From Komagataeibacter xylinus NBRC 15237 (GTDB taxonomy: Bacteria > Pseudomonadota > Alphaproteobacteria > Acetobacterales > Acetobacteraceae): DNA of 64,000 nucleotides. The notes under the pieces are model-generated. The model was not told the DNA's origin, made no database searches, and saw only the letters and a list, made by a program, of their open reading frames with translations. This document shows positions 1 through 8,997 of the stretch, piece after piece; the first letter of the stretch is position 1, and every line of letters begins with the position of its first letter. Position numbers and translations under genes: made by a program. Where the stretch lies: contig NZ_BCTP01000005.1 in the NCBI RefSeq assembly GCF_001571345.1, forward strand, positions 62,001 through 126,000, read 5' to 3'.

Positions 1-60
1 TCCTGTTGGGGTGGCCCAGCCATAGCAGCTTGGGGCAGGGGGCGGAAGATTGCCGCTTTT

Positions 61-90
61 TTGTTGCCTATATTACGATATCGGTATGAT
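61..90 (+). promoter_or_regulatory. Candidate sigma-70 promoter for the MFS transporter gene
   Basis: A -35-like TTGTTG at 61-66 and a -10-like TATGAT (5 of 6 consensus bases) at 85-90 are separated by 18 bases and lie about 60 bases before the chosen start at 149. The -35 is weak, so this is only a candidate. Confidence 0.3.
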
Positions 91-148
91 GGGCGGTGGT
101 GTCCTGCCTTTGCGTGGCGACGATGGGAATGGGCAGCGGGGGGAATGC

Positions 149-1438
149 ATGGAAAAAGCGAATTCAGGCCAGGACGGAGGGGGCGGGCCAGGCGGGGCTT
201 ATGGCACGCGGCCACTGTTGGTCATGGCCGGGCTGTTTTTCATCATCGGGTTTGTCACATGGCTCAACGGGCCACTGATCACGTTCGTGCAGGTTGCCTT
301 TGGCGTGGGGCCGGTTGGGGCGTTTCTGGTGCCGATGTGTTTTTACCTCGCTTATTTTTTCTGCGCGTTTCCTGCCATGGCGCTTGCGCGGCGCACGGGG
401 CTGCGTGGTGGCATCAGGCTGGCGCTTGGTGTCATGGCGGCAGGCACGCTTGGGTTTGGCGAATGTGTGGGGCGCGGCTGGTATGCTGGTGCGCTTGCGG
501 GCCTGTCGGTGCTGGGCGCGGGGCTGACGCTGCTGCAGGTGGCGGTCAATCCGTATGTGACGCTGCTTGGCCCTGCGGCACAGGCGGCGCGGCGCATTGC
601 AGGGATGGGCATTGCCAATAAGCTTTCAGGAATTATCGCACCTATAATATTTTCTCTTCTGGTCATGCATGATATTGGCGGCGTGGTGGCCCGTCTCGCG
701 GCCAGCGGCAATGCCCGCATGCACGCACAGGTTCTGGCCGGTTTCGCCCATGCGGTGGTGCTGCCCTACCGGGGCATGGCGGTTGTGCTGCTGCTTGTGG
801 CGCTGGGGCTGCGGCATGCGGGACTGCCCGATCTGCGTCTGGCCTGCCGGGATGCAGCCCCGCCCGGCGGGCGCATGGCGGGCATGGCCTGGGTCGGGAT
901 TGCCGTGGTGTTCGTGTATGTAGGGGTGGAGGTGATGGCGGGCGATGGCATTGGCCTATATGCGCGCGGCATGGGGCTTCTGGTCGGGCAGACGCGGTTT
1001 CTCACCGCGTTCACGCTTGCGGGCATGCTGGGCGGGTATGTGCTGGGCAGTTTCATGGTGCCTGCCGTGATCCGGTCCGCGCCCTATCTGGGCCTGTCCG
1101 CGCTTGTGGGAGGCGCGTTGTGCACCGGGGCCATCATGGCCCACGGCATGGGCTCGGTGCTGTGCATCGCCCTACTGGGAGTGGCCAATGCCATGATGAT
1201 GCCAATCCTGTTTCCGCTGGTGCTGCACATGGCGGGGGCGTGGCGGCAGCGGGCGAATGCGCTGCTGGTCATGGCGTTTTGCGGCGGCGCTGTCATGCCG
1301 CAGTGTTTTGCCCTGCTGCAGGGGCCGTGGGGCATGAAACCGGCCTTCATGGGGCTGGTCATGCCCGGTTATGGGGTGATCGGACTTTTTGCGCTGGTGG
1401 TATGGTGGCGCGCGCGGGGGTTGGGTCGTGCCGCGTGA
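149..1438 (+). CDS. MFS sugar permease, FucP/GluP-like
   Basis: This encodes a 429-residue inner-membrane transporter of the major facilitator superfamily, in the fucose/glucose-galactose permease group (FucP, GluP, NagP). The first membrane helix carries the family-typical stretch FFIIGFVTWLNGPL at residues 30-43, and about twelve hydrophobic segments follow. I chose ATG 149 because a G-rich ribosome site lies just before it and the protein then begins directly before helix 1. An in-frame TTG at 50 would add a poorly conserved leader. The hexosaminidase gene starts about 34 bases downstream. By analogy with NagP-type FucP relatives next to chitin-degrading enzymes, the substrate may be N-acetylglucosamine, but this is inference; glucose, galactose or fucose are equally possible. 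Confidence 0.8.
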   Translation: MEKANSGQDGGGGPGGAYGTRPLLVMAGLFFIIGFVTWLNGPLITFVQVAFGVGPVGAFLVPMCFYLAYFFCAFPAMALARRTGLRGGIRLALGVMAAGTLGFGECVGRGWYAGALAGLSVLGAGLTLLQVAVNPYVTLLGPAAQAARRIAGMGIANKLSGIIAPIIFSLLVMHDIGGVVARLAASGNARMHAQVLAGFAHAVVLPYRGMAVVLLLVALGLRHAGLPDLRLACRDAAPPGGRMAGMAWVGIAVVFVYVGVEVMAGDGIGLYARGMGLLVGQTRFLTAFTLAGMLGGYVLGSFMVPAVIRSAPYLGLSALVGGALCTGAIMAHGMGSVLCIALLGVANAMMMPILFPLVLHMAGAWRQRANALLVMAFCGGAVMPQCFALLQGPWGMKPAFMGLVMPGYGVIGLFALVVWWRARGLGRAA

Positions 1439-1472
1439 TGAGGCACCATGGAGCGACGCCTTTAACGGAATT

Positions 1473-3617
1473 ATGTCCATCATGCCTTTTGCCCGTCGTT
1501 TTCGCTCCTTTGCCATGGCCATGCTCTGCGTAGGGACGGCCTGCACGCCTGCTCTGGCCGCCCCGGCCCTGATGCCGCAGCCCGTGCAGTACCAGCCCAA
1601 GGGCAGCGCCCTGCCGCTTGCGGGCGGGGTGCAGGTGCAGTGGCAGGGCGTGCGCTCCCCCCTGTTGGAGCGCGCGGTGGCGCGTTTCGGGCAGCGCCTG
1701 GCTGCCCTGAGCGCGCGCCCGGCGGTGGCGGGCGCGCCTGCGGGGCTGGTGCTGCGCATCAACTGCCAGCATGCCGACCCGGATATGCTGTCGGTTCACA
1801 TGCGCGAACACTACCAACTCCGCACGGGGGCTGATGGCGCAACACTGGTGGCTGATGGCCCGGCGGGCGTGCTGCGCGGGCTGGCCACGCTGCTGCAACT
1901 CATTGAGCCCGGTGAGGCAGGCCCCGTGCTGGATGGGGCCGAGATTGATGACAGCCCGCGTTTTGCATGGCGCGGCATGCTGGTGGATGTCAGCCGTCAT
2001 TTCATGTCGGTTGCAGCGCTTGAGCGGCAGCTGGACATGATGGAACTGACCAAGCTCAACGTGCTGCACCTGCATCTGTCTGACGGGCAGGGCTTCCGGG
2101 TGGAAAGCAGGGTCTATCCGCGCCTGCAGCAGGTGGCGTCACACGGCGAATACTATACCCAGCAGCAGGTGCGCGACCTTGTGGCGCTTGCTGCTGATCG
2201 CGGCATCCGCATCGTGCCGGAATTCGATGCGCCGGGCCACAGCTACGCCATGCTGCTGGCCTATCCGCAATATGCCGCCCAGCCTGTTACAGCCCCGCTC
2301 GACCCCAAACGGGTGGTACGCGCCGCATTCGACCCCACAAACCCTGATACATACGTATTCCTGGCCCGGCTCTATCATGAAATGGCGGGCCTGTTCCCTG
2401 ATGCCTATTTCCATGTGGGTGGCGATGAGGTGCGGCCCGATGAATGGACGGCCAACCCCCGCATCAGCGCCTATATGCAGCAGCATGGCTATGCCAGCGC
2501 CACGGCCCTGCAGGCGGCCTTTACCCGCCGGGTGCAGGGCATAGTTGCGCATGAGGGCAGGACCATGATGGGCTGGGATGAACTGCTTGATGCGCCAGTG
2601 CCCCCCGGCATCGTGATCGAGCCGTGGCGTGGCTCGCGCTATACGGCGCAGGCCACGGCGGCGGGGCACCCGGTCGTGGTCTCGGCAGGGTATTATCTTG
2701 ATCTGCTGCTGCCTGCGGCCGATCATTACCGTGTTGACCCGCTGGACCCGGTGGGCAATGGCCTGCCGCCCGATCAGGTCGCCGCAGCCCATGCACCTGC
2801 CCTTGTACCCTTTGCCCTTGACCCCGCCGCCTCAATGACCACGGCGCAGGACGGGCTGGTGCTGGGGGCGGAGGTGGCGTTATGGACCGAGATCGTGAGC
2901 GAGGAGATGCTTGATGCCCGCCTGTGGCCGCGCGCGGCAGCCCTGGCCGAGCGCTTCTGGTCGCCCGCCGCCGTGCGTGATGAGGCCGCATTGGCCCGCC
3001 GCCTGCCCGTGGTGCAGGCGGAACTCGAAGTGCTGGGCAACCGCGCCTCAGCCGATCGTCACCGCATGATGGCACGGCTTGCCCCTGATGGCATTGCCCC
3101 GCTTGCCACCCTGCTGGCCGTGACCACTCCGGTGCGCAATTACGCGCTCAACCATGTTTTTGGCCCGGGCCATGTGGCGGCTTCATCCATTCCCCCTGCG
3201 CTGGACCGGGTGGCTGATATCGCGACACCTGACAGTTTTCAGGCCGCAGCCTTCACGCGCGATGTCGCGGCCTATGTTGGTGGCCAGCGTGACCTTGCCG
3301 CCAGCCTGCGCGCCCGGCTGGAAACCTGGCGCGATAACGATATGCGCCTGCGCCAGATCGTGGCCACCCGCCCGACCCTGCGCGAGGTCCTGCCTGCATC
3401 GGGGCAGTTGGCGGAACTGGCTACAGTGGGGCTGTACGCGCTCGATGGCACGCTGGCGGTGCATCAGGCGCAGGTGGATGCAGTGTTACAGACAGCGCAG
3501 GCCCAGTTCGCGGCCTCGGCATCGATGCTGGCGGTGCGCACCAGCCCGCAGCCAGCGGGTGACCTGCTCCAGGCCATTACGCCCGGTATTGCGGGCCTTG
3601 TGCAGGGACATATGTAG
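1473..3617 (+). CDS. Exported beta-N-acetylhexosaminidase, GH20
   Basis: This encodes a 714-residue glycoside hydrolase family 20 enzyme that removes terminal beta-linked GlcNAc or GalNAc from oligosaccharides. A signal peptide with a hydrophobic core ends near ALAAP (about residue 30), so the enzyme acts in the periplasm or outside. An N-terminal GH20b-like region is followed by the TIM barrel, which carries the landmark strand HLHLSD and the catalytic Asp-Glu pair in HVGGDEV (D318, E319; the Glu is the acid/base in substrate-assisted catalysis). A long C-terminal extension follows the barrel. ATG 1482 is an equally good start, since the purine-rich GGAA at 1467-1470 is better spaced for it. 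The gene probably forms a two-gene uptake and hydrolysis unit with the upstream sugar permease. Confidence 0.88.
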   Translation: MSIMPFARRFRSFAMAMLCVGTACTPALAAPALMPQPVQYQPKGSALPLAGGVQVQWQGVRSPLLERAVARFGQRLAALSARPAVAGAPAGLVLRINCQHADPDMLSVHMREHYQLRTGADGATLVADGPAGVLRGLATLLQLIEPGEAGPVLDGAEIDDSPRFAWRGMLVDVSRHFMSVAALERQLDMMELTKLNVLHLHLSDGQGFRVESRVYPRLQQVASHGEYYTQQQVRDLVALAADRGIRIVPEFDAPGHSYAMLLAYPQYAAQPVTAPLDPKRVVRAAFDPTNPDTYVFLARLYHEMAGLFPDAYFHVGGDEVRPDEWTANPRISAYMQQHGYASATALQAAFTRRVQGIVAHEGRTMMGWDELLDAPVPPGIVIEPWRGSRYTAQATAAGHPVVVSAGYYLDLLLPAADHYRVDPLDPVGNGLPPDQVAAAHAPALVPFALDPAASMTTAQDGLVLGAEVALWTEIVSEEMLDARLWPRAAALAERFWSPAAVRDEAALARRLPVVQAELEVLGNRASADRHRMMARLAPDGIAPLATLLAVTTPVRNYALNHVFGPGHVAASSIPPALDRVADIATPDSFQAAAFTRDVAAYVGGQRDLAASLRARLETWRDNDMRLRQIVATRPTLREVLPASGQLAELATVGLYALDGTLAVHQAQVDAVLQTAQAQFAASASMLAVRTSPQPAGDLLQAITPGIAGLVQGHM

Positions 3618-3643
3618 GCACGGCAGTTTCTGGGGCAGGGTCA

Positions 3644-3672
3644 GGGCGCCATCTTTTGAAAAGACGGCGCCC
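3644..3672. terminator. Bidirectional hairpin between convergent genes; half copy of the dispersed repeat
   Basis: GGGCGCC at 3644-3650 pairs with GGCGCCC at 3666-3672, extended inward by TCTTTT/AAAAGA, between the convergent hexosaminidase and aminotransferase genes. The hairpin and its GGAAAACT flank match the right half of the dispersed two-hairpin repeat seen at 29592-29667. It probably acts as a terminator for both genes. Confidence 0.6.
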
Positions 3673-3681
3673 GGAAAACTG

Positions 3682-4878
3682 TCAGGCCATGATCTGGTCA
3701 AGAGCCGTGCAGAAGGCCTGCATGTCCTGCGCCGAGCCAACCGTTACGCGTGACATGGTGGGCCAGATAGGCCAACTGCGGCCGATATCGACCTTGCTTC
3801 TGGCAAAGGCGTCGCGCATGGTCTGGGCGGGCTGCTTCCAGTCCACCATGAACATGTTGGCGTTGCTGGGCAGGTAGGTCAGGCCGTATTTTTTCAGGTG
3901 GGCGAAGGTTTCTTCCCGCGCGGCAATCATCTGGTTGCGGCGTTCGACAATCGCAGCACTCTGGGTCAGGCTGGCGGTGCCGGTGGCCAGCGCCACGATG
4001 GACAGGGTGCCTGACTGGCTGGCGCCATCATAGCGCATCATTTTGGCATGCAGGTCAGGCCGCGCCATGCTCAGGCCCAGCCGCAGCCCTGCCATGCCGA
4101 ACAGCTTGGAGAAGGTACGCAGCACAACGACATCTTTGTTATCCGCCACGAGTTTCGCGGCGCTCGGGGTGCCTGCAAAGTGGATATAGGCTTCATCGAC
4201 CAGCACGATCGAGCCTGCGGGCTTGTGGGCGACAAGCCATTTGATGTCGGCCAGCGGTGTGACGGTGCCGGTCGGGTTGTTGGGCGAGCAGACATAGTAG
4301 ATGCCGGCATTTGGGTCGGCCGCCAGCATGGCCCTGACATCGGTTGCGTATCTGTTCTCCGCCCGCAATGGCACCTTGGTCACCTTTACGCCCAGCCACG
4401 CGGCGGTGCGCCAGGCGTTCTCGAACGTGGGGTCGGCCGTGACCAGGCCGCGCGTGGGCGAGCAGAAGGTGACGACCGTGCGTGAAAGCGGATCGCTTGA
4501 TCCCGGCCAGGGCAGGATATGGGTCTGGGGCACCTTCTCGACCTGCGAGACGGTCTCTATCAACTGCGCGCGCAGGTTCGTGGGTTCGTAACGGTTGCCG
4601 TACTGCACCATCGCGGCACCCGCCTGCGCGGCATCGGGGAAGGGGCCGGTCCAGCATTCGTTGCTGCCAAGGCGGACCATGCCAACCTTGCTCTGCACTT
4701 CTTCTATCGGTGCCCTGGTGGGCGTGCCCTTGGCCGCTGCAGTGCCGCTGATGAGCGGGGAGGCGGCGATTGCCGCGGAACCCAGCCCGAGCAGGGCGGA
4801 AATGCGCCCGAACTGCCGACGGGAATAGCCCCGCTCCAGCAGGTCTTCGCGTGCTTCTTTTGAAAACAGATCACCCAT
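3682..4878 (-). CDS. Tat-exported class I/II PLP aminotransferase, HisC-like
   Basis: The 398-residue protein has the aspartate-aminotransferase fold-type I signatures: NNPTG at 200-204, DEAYIHF from D228, and the Schiff-base lysine K258 in TFSKLFG. Similarity is greatest to the histidinol-phosphate/aromatic aminotransferase branch. Unusually, the N terminus is a twin-arginine signal: SRRQF with R20-R21, then a hydrophobic stretch and an Ala-rich cleavage site near residues 46-50. This predicts that a folded, PLP-loaded enzyme is exported to the periplasm. ATG 4878 is preceded by AAGGGA at good spacing. The substrate cannot be told from sequence. PvdN of pseudomonads shows that Tat export of PLP enzymes exists. 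A housekeeping role in histidine synthesis is unlikely given the export signal. Confidence 0.82.
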   Translation of the reverse strand: MGDLFSKEAREDLLERGYSRRQFGRISALLGLGSAAIAASPLISGTAAAKGTPTRAPIEEVQSKVGMVRLGSNECWTGPFPDAAQAGAAMVQYGNRYEPTNLRAQLIETVSQVEKVPQTHILPWPGSSDPLSRTVVTFCSPTRGLVTADPTFENAWRTAAWLGVKVTKVPLRAENRYATDVRAMLAADPNAGIYYVCSPNNPTGTVTPLADIKWLVAHKPAGSIVLVDEAYIHFAGTPSAAKLVADNKDVVVLRTFSKLFGMAGLRLGLSMARPDLHAKMMRYDGASQSGTLSIVALATGTASLTQSAAIVERRNQMIAAREETFAHLKKYGLTYLPSNANMFMVDWKQPAQTMRDAFARSKVDIGRSWPIWPTMSRVTVGSAQDMQAFCTALDQIMA

Positions 4879-4976
4879 GAACGTATCCCTTGCGCTCGTG
4901 CCGCAGTGCAATCAAACCATTTGCAAGCAGACACAGACTTCAGGGGCGCGTCAATGATTTCTTTGTAGGAACGACA

Positions 4977-4991
4977 TTGCATATAATGCAA
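4977..4991. promoter_or_regulatory. Perfect 15-bp palindrome upstream of the aminotransferase gene
   Basis: TTGCAT-ATA-ATGCAA lies in the AT-rich leader about 100 bases upstream of the aminotransferase start. It contains a perfect TATAAT on the plus strand and an ATTATA on the minus strand. It could be an operator overlapping a promoter. The rest of the 4879-5135 gap holds A/T runs but no gene I can support. Confidence 0.35.
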
Positions 4992-5135
4992 CGAAATTTC
5001 ATGAATATTTTTAAAAAACCTCCAAAAGAACGTTTTTTTTATACAGAACCCGTAAATTTCATCCCTGGCGTGAAGAAAGCCCGTGCAGTCATCAGGACGT
5101 GCTGTTCGCCGCAACCGTCGCCACAGGGAGCGCCA

Positions 5136-6488
5136 TTACGTGCGCCTGCGCGTGGTTGTGGCGCGGATATAGAAGGCGGCGGTTACAAGCAGCCCCACCA
5201 CCCACGATATGTCCACCCCATGCAGGCGGCGGGCGAGGCTGCCGGTATGAAACCCGTTCTGCATGAAGGGTATTTCAATCGCGATGCCAATGCCATAGGC
5301 GCACAGGGCGGGGATGTTGCAGTAGCCATAGGCCCCGCCATCGCGGCGGAAAAATGAGGCCACATCATAACGCCCCCGGCGCAGTAGGTAATAATCGGTC
5401 AGGTTGATGGCGGTCCACGGCACCATGATGGCCATGAGCAGGTCGAGGAAGGCGGCATAGGATTTCATGAAGCTGTCGGCCATGCCCAGCGCCATGCCCA
5501 GCGCAATCGCCACCAGCGTGCAGGTAACAAGCAGGCGTTCGCGCAAAGCGGCCCGCCAGTCCGGCATGAAGGTCTGGAGCACGGTTATGGCCGAGAGCGC
5601 GCCGCCGTACAGGCTCATGGCGTTGCCAAGGGCAATGGAAAGCGAAAGCACGATCATGACCGGCGTTGCCTGCCGCCCCGCCAGTTGCGCCAGCGTGGTG
5701 GCGACCGATACGCCCGGCCCATGCAGTGCAATCATGCAGCCCAGCATCATGGGCAGCGCCGTGCCCGCGACCGTGCCAATATAGGTGGTGAGAAAAGCGG
5801 TGCGGCGACCGGCTTCATCAGCGGGCAGGTAGCGCGATGAATCCGATACATAGGGCGCATAGGCGATCTGCCATAGCGCCGCGGTGGAAAAGGTGCTGAA
5901 AAAACCGGCTGCCGAGCCATGCATGTCGCGCAGCGTGCCGGGGGGAAAGGCTTCATAGCCCAGCCACAGGCAGTATAGGATAACCGCGCCCGCCACCCAG
6001 CTCACCACCTTCGACCAGGCATGGATGGTGTGGTAGCCCATGCAGCATGGCACAAGGCTCAGCACGGCAATGATCAGGATTGCGTTACGCCGCCCGGCCA
6101 TGGGCAGGGCGGCATGGAGTGCTTCGCCCCCCACCACGAAATTCGAGGCCACGAAGCCGATATACATGAGCACGACAAGGCCGATGATGGGCACCGCGCC
6201 ATAAAAGCCGAACTGTCCCCGGCTCTGCACCATCTGCGGCACGCCCAGCATCGGCCCCTGGGCTGCATGCAGCGCCATGAACACGGCCCCCGCCAGGTTG
6301 CCGAGTATGACGGCAATGGCCGACCACGTAAACGACAGGCCGAACAGCCCCGGCCCGAGTGCTCCGGTCACCACCGTGAGCAGGGTCAGGTTGGTGCTGA
6401 ACCAGACCGCGAACAGGTCGCGCGCGCGGCCATGGCGCTGGTCGGGTGGAATCTGGTGTATGGTGTGGGTTTCAAACGCCGTGCTCAT
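5136..6488 (-). CDS. NCS1-family permease (purine/cytosine permease type)
   Basis: This encodes a 450-residue multi-spanning membrane protein of the nucleobase:cation symporter-1 family, which takes up purines, cytosine, allantoin, hydantoins or thiamine-related compounds. The family features are an N-terminal helix containing GALGPGLFGLSFTWS, a following glycine-rich segment with MLGVPQMVQSRGQFG, and the late motif in which the fourth-last helix is followed by LTDYYLLRRGRYD. About twelve hydrophobic segments can be counted. The start at ATG 6488 gives a short soluble leader rich in His and Arg. The gene stands alone, with no catabolic partner beside it, so the substrate is not indicated. It runs in the same direction as the aminotransferase but is separated from it by 257 bases. 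Confidence 0.8.
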   Translation of the reverse strand: MSTAFETHTIHQIPPDQRHGRARDLFAVWFSTNLTLLTVVTGALGPGLFGLSFTWSAIAVILGNLAGAVFMALHAAQGPMLGVPQMVQSRGQFGFYGAVPIIGLVVLMYIGFVASNFVVGGEALHAALPMAGRRNAILIIAVLSLVPCCMGYHTIHAWSKVVSWVAGAVILYCLWLGYEAFPPGTLRDMHGSAAGFFSTFSTAALWQIAYAPYVSDSSRYLPADEAGRRTAFLTTYIGTVAGTALPMMLGCMIALHGPGVSVATTLAQLAGRQATPVMIVLSLSIALGNAMSLYGGALSAITVLQTFMPDWRAALRERLLVTCTLVAIALGMALGMADSFMKSYAAFLDLLMAIMVPWTAINLTDYYLLRRGRYDVASFFRRDGGAYGYCNIPALCAYGIGIAIEIPFMQNGFHTGSLARRLHGVDISWVVGLLVTAAFYIRATTTRRRT

Positions 6489-6591
6489 CAGACGCGTTAT
6501 GCCTGATGAACGGCCTTATGGATATATGTCCGCCACGATATTGATCGGTTTGCGTTACGATCAGTCCCTGCCGCCTCTGCCCGGCGGGTCG

Positions 6592-7185
<594 letters not shown>

Positions 7186-7379
7186 GGGGTTCCTGTCACT
7201 CGATCAATATTAAATCATGGAACAGGTTCCGGGTGGCTGTCGCTGCCGGGGCCTGTCCGCCGATAACGCATGAAGATAGGACCTGCTCCATTTTTTTGGC
7301 GTTAACAGGACGGAGAGATGGCGTGGGTTGGGCTGTGTTAAGAAACTGTTTTAAAGCAACTCATTGATAAAAAATGATA

Positions 7380-7455
7380 AAAGTTTTTGGTGCTGCCTTT
7401 TTTCAAAAAAGCGGCGTTCTTCAAAGCTTTTTGAAAAAAGCTTCACCAAAAACTG
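7380..7455. repeat. Dispersed two-hairpin repeat, reverse orientation; main content of the 7186-7488 gap
   Basis: The ends AGTTTTTGGTG (7382-7392) and CACCAAAAACT (7444-7454) are perfect inverted repeats. They enclose two internal stem-loops, one around CTTTTTTCAAAAAAG and one around GCTTTTTGAAAAAAGC. Read on the minus strand it matches the copies at 29592 and 38572. It lies just after the 3' end of the minus-strand gene at 7489-7902 and could terminate it. The remaining part of the gap (7186-7379) shows only a short GGAAC-AG-GTTCC inverted repeat near 7218 and no gene. Confidence 0.75.
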
Positions 7456-7488
7456 CCTTGCGCATGCCGAGGGTTTTTTCAGGGAGCA

Positions 7489-7902
7489 TCACCGGCGATG
7501 TATCGCCGATGCCAGCCAGCGTGTTGCAAAATCGCGTTGCTGCTGCACCGTTCCAATCCTGTCGGGCGGGGCATGATCGAATATATCGACCATATTACTG
7601 CGATCAGCCTGTTCCCCATGCCTGATGACATACACTTTCCTGCCGCCACACATGTTTCTGGACATGCCCGATGCCATGATGTCGGGGCGGGCGCCGATGC
7701 AGAGAAACCGTATTCCCGCTTTTTCAAATTCAAGACGTATGGTCTGGAAGGCTGCAAAAAGATCGGGGGCTTCATACCGCCTGGCCCATTTTTTTGGATG
7801 GATGATATTTATAAACCATGGATATTGTGTAGGAATTTCGAGAAAAATATCCTTTTCATCCCGATTTTCTGAAATTACTTTTACTGTTTGATATTTGATC
7901 AT
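7489..7902 (-). CDS. Conserved hypothetical protein, immunity-like
   Basis: This encodes about 137 residues from ATG 7902; an in-frame TTG at 7968 would add 22. The N-terminal half is charged and aromatic, and the C-terminal half carries a striking block, CIGARPDIMASGMSRNMCGG, followed by a VY...HGEQA segment and a VDIFD turn. I have the impression of a family of small orphan proteins with a G-A-R...SGM...M-GG-K-Y pattern, often near toxin-immunity genes, but I cannot name it with confidence. The gene is divergent from the next one across only 58 AT-rich bases and its base composition is poorer in GC than the surroundings, which suggests transfer. No signal peptide or membrane segment is visible. 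Confidence 0.6.
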   Translation of the reverse strand: MIKYQTVKVISENRDEKDIFLEIPTQYPWFINIIHPKKWARRYEAPDLFAAFQTIRLEFEKAGIRFLCIGARPDIMASGMSRNMCGGRKVYVIRHGEQADRSNMVDIFDHAPPDRIGTVQQQRDFATRWLASAIHRR

Positions 7903-7960
7903 GATGAATGTTCTTAATTGAAAAGTAAATTTTCTATATTGAAGATGAGGGAGAAAAGGT

Positions 7961-8416
7961 TTGGTCAAGGTTGGTGATGTTTTTTATATGGATACCAATA
8001 AGGGGAGAGCGTATCTGCAATACATAAAACGCGTTGAGAAATTTGGATGGATGATCAGGGTTTTTTCGGGTTTTTATACCGAAAATTATCCTGATGCTGC
8101 AGAAATATCAAAATCTCCCGTAGCATTTTTAACGTTCTATCCAATATTTTCGGCAGTCAGACAGAAGCTGGCCCATAAAGTCGGGCACGTCCCACTCGAT
8201 GCGGAAAGTCAGAAAATACCGATATTTCGGTACGGCATACCCAACCTCAGAACAGGAAAGGTTTCCGTCTGGTGCTTCTGGGATGGTGAAAAAGAGTGGG
8301 CTGTTGAAAACATTACTGATGAACAGCGTAAACTGCCCATAAAATGGATCATGAATTATCAATTTTTGAAAGAAATGATAGAAGATGAATGGCGCCCTGA
8401 AAAATGGCTGTGGTGA
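7961..8416 (+). CDS. Small AT-rich protein, possibly Imm26-like immunity protein
   Basis: This encodes 151 residues starting at TTG 7961, preceded by GAGGGAGAAAAGG at good spacing. The first residues VKVGDVFYM and the following beta-rich, aromatic sequence resemble the K-x-G-D-x-F opening of Imm26-type immunity proteins of polymorphic toxin systems. The C terminus continues with a Trp-rich block (VWCFWDGEKEW) and a helical LTDEQR-like segment ending in WRPEKWLW. Codon use is strongly A/T-biased compared with neighbouring genes, a sign of recent acquisition. No toxin gene is visible beside it, so if it is an immunity gene it is an orphan. The family assignment is tentative. Confidence 0.6.
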   Translation: MVKVGDVFYMDTNKGRAYLQYIKRVEKFGWMIRVFSGFYTENYPDAAEISKSPVAFLTFYPIFSAVRQKLAHKVGHVPLDAESQKIPIFRYGIPNLRTGKVSVWCFWDGEKEWAVENITDEQRKLPIKWIMNYQFLKEMIEDEWRPEKWLW

Positions 8417-8478
8417 TTGAAAATAAACCACATAGAATATAAAACTGTGTTTTACACCGCATAACAGAAAAACAGACA

Positions 8479-8841
8479 GTGCCCGATACTCTCCCCGCTG
8501 CCCCCACACCCATCGTTGTGGTGGCCCATCTCAACGCCCGCCTCCAGCCGGTTCAGCGGGGCAGTGTTTTTGAAGATCCGCTCGATGTCATGCTGCATGA
8601 AATGGGCATTGGCGAAGTTGTGGGCGGGGGCACGACCCTTGCGCCCGATCTGGTCGGCATTTCCGCCTGTGATATCGAGATTGCGGTCAAGGATGTATCA
8701 CAAACCGTGCTGAAACAGGTCATGCAGGCCCTTGACCAGCTTGGCGCGCCCAAGGGGTCGGAACTGCGCCTGCCGGGCAGGGCAGCCCCCATCCCGTCCG
8801 ATCCCCTTTGCGCCCGGTGCCGCATTGAGCAGATTGCATAA
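8479..8841 (+). CDS. Conserved hypothetical protein
   Basis: This encodes about 120 residues from GTG 8479; no strong ribosome site is visible, so the start is uncertain. The protein opens with a hydrophobic strand (IVVVAHLNARLQP), continues with RGSVFEDPLD and a Gly-rich GEVVGGGTTL turn, then ISACDIEIAV, and ends with a helix followed by LGAPKGSEL. The pattern of an N-terminal strand, FEDPLD and LGAPKGS looks like a small conserved cytoplasmic family found as single genes in many proteobacteria, but I cannot name it. GC content is back to the genome norm, unlike the two genes before it. It is 62 bases downstream of the Imm26-like gene on the same strand and might share its transcript. Confidence 0.6.
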   Translation: MPDTLPAAPTPIVVVAHLNARLQPVQRGSVFEDPLDVMLHEMGIGEVVGGGTTLAPDLVGISACDIEIAVKDVSQTVLKQVMQALDQLGAPKGSELRLPGRAAPIPSDPLCARCRIEQIA

Positions 8842-8909
8842 GCGCAATGGGGTATATGCCTGTCATCCACGTAAAAAATGATGCCCGGATACGAAGCTAG
8901 CCATAATGG

Positions 8910-8960
8910 AAAAGTTTTTGATGAAGCTTTTTTCAAAAAGCTTCAAATAACGCTGCCTCC
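8910..8960. repeat. Dispersed repeat, left half copy
   Basis: AAAAGTTTTTGATGAAGCTTTTTTCAAAAAGCTTC plus a short tail matches the left hairpin of the dispersed repeat in forward orientation. The right hairpin is missing. It sits between the convergent gene ending at 8841 and tolC ending at 8998, where the hairpin could serve as a terminator. Confidence 0.7.
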
Positions 8961-8997
8961 ATAAACATTGATGCAAATGGCGCACTGGCCCTTGCGC

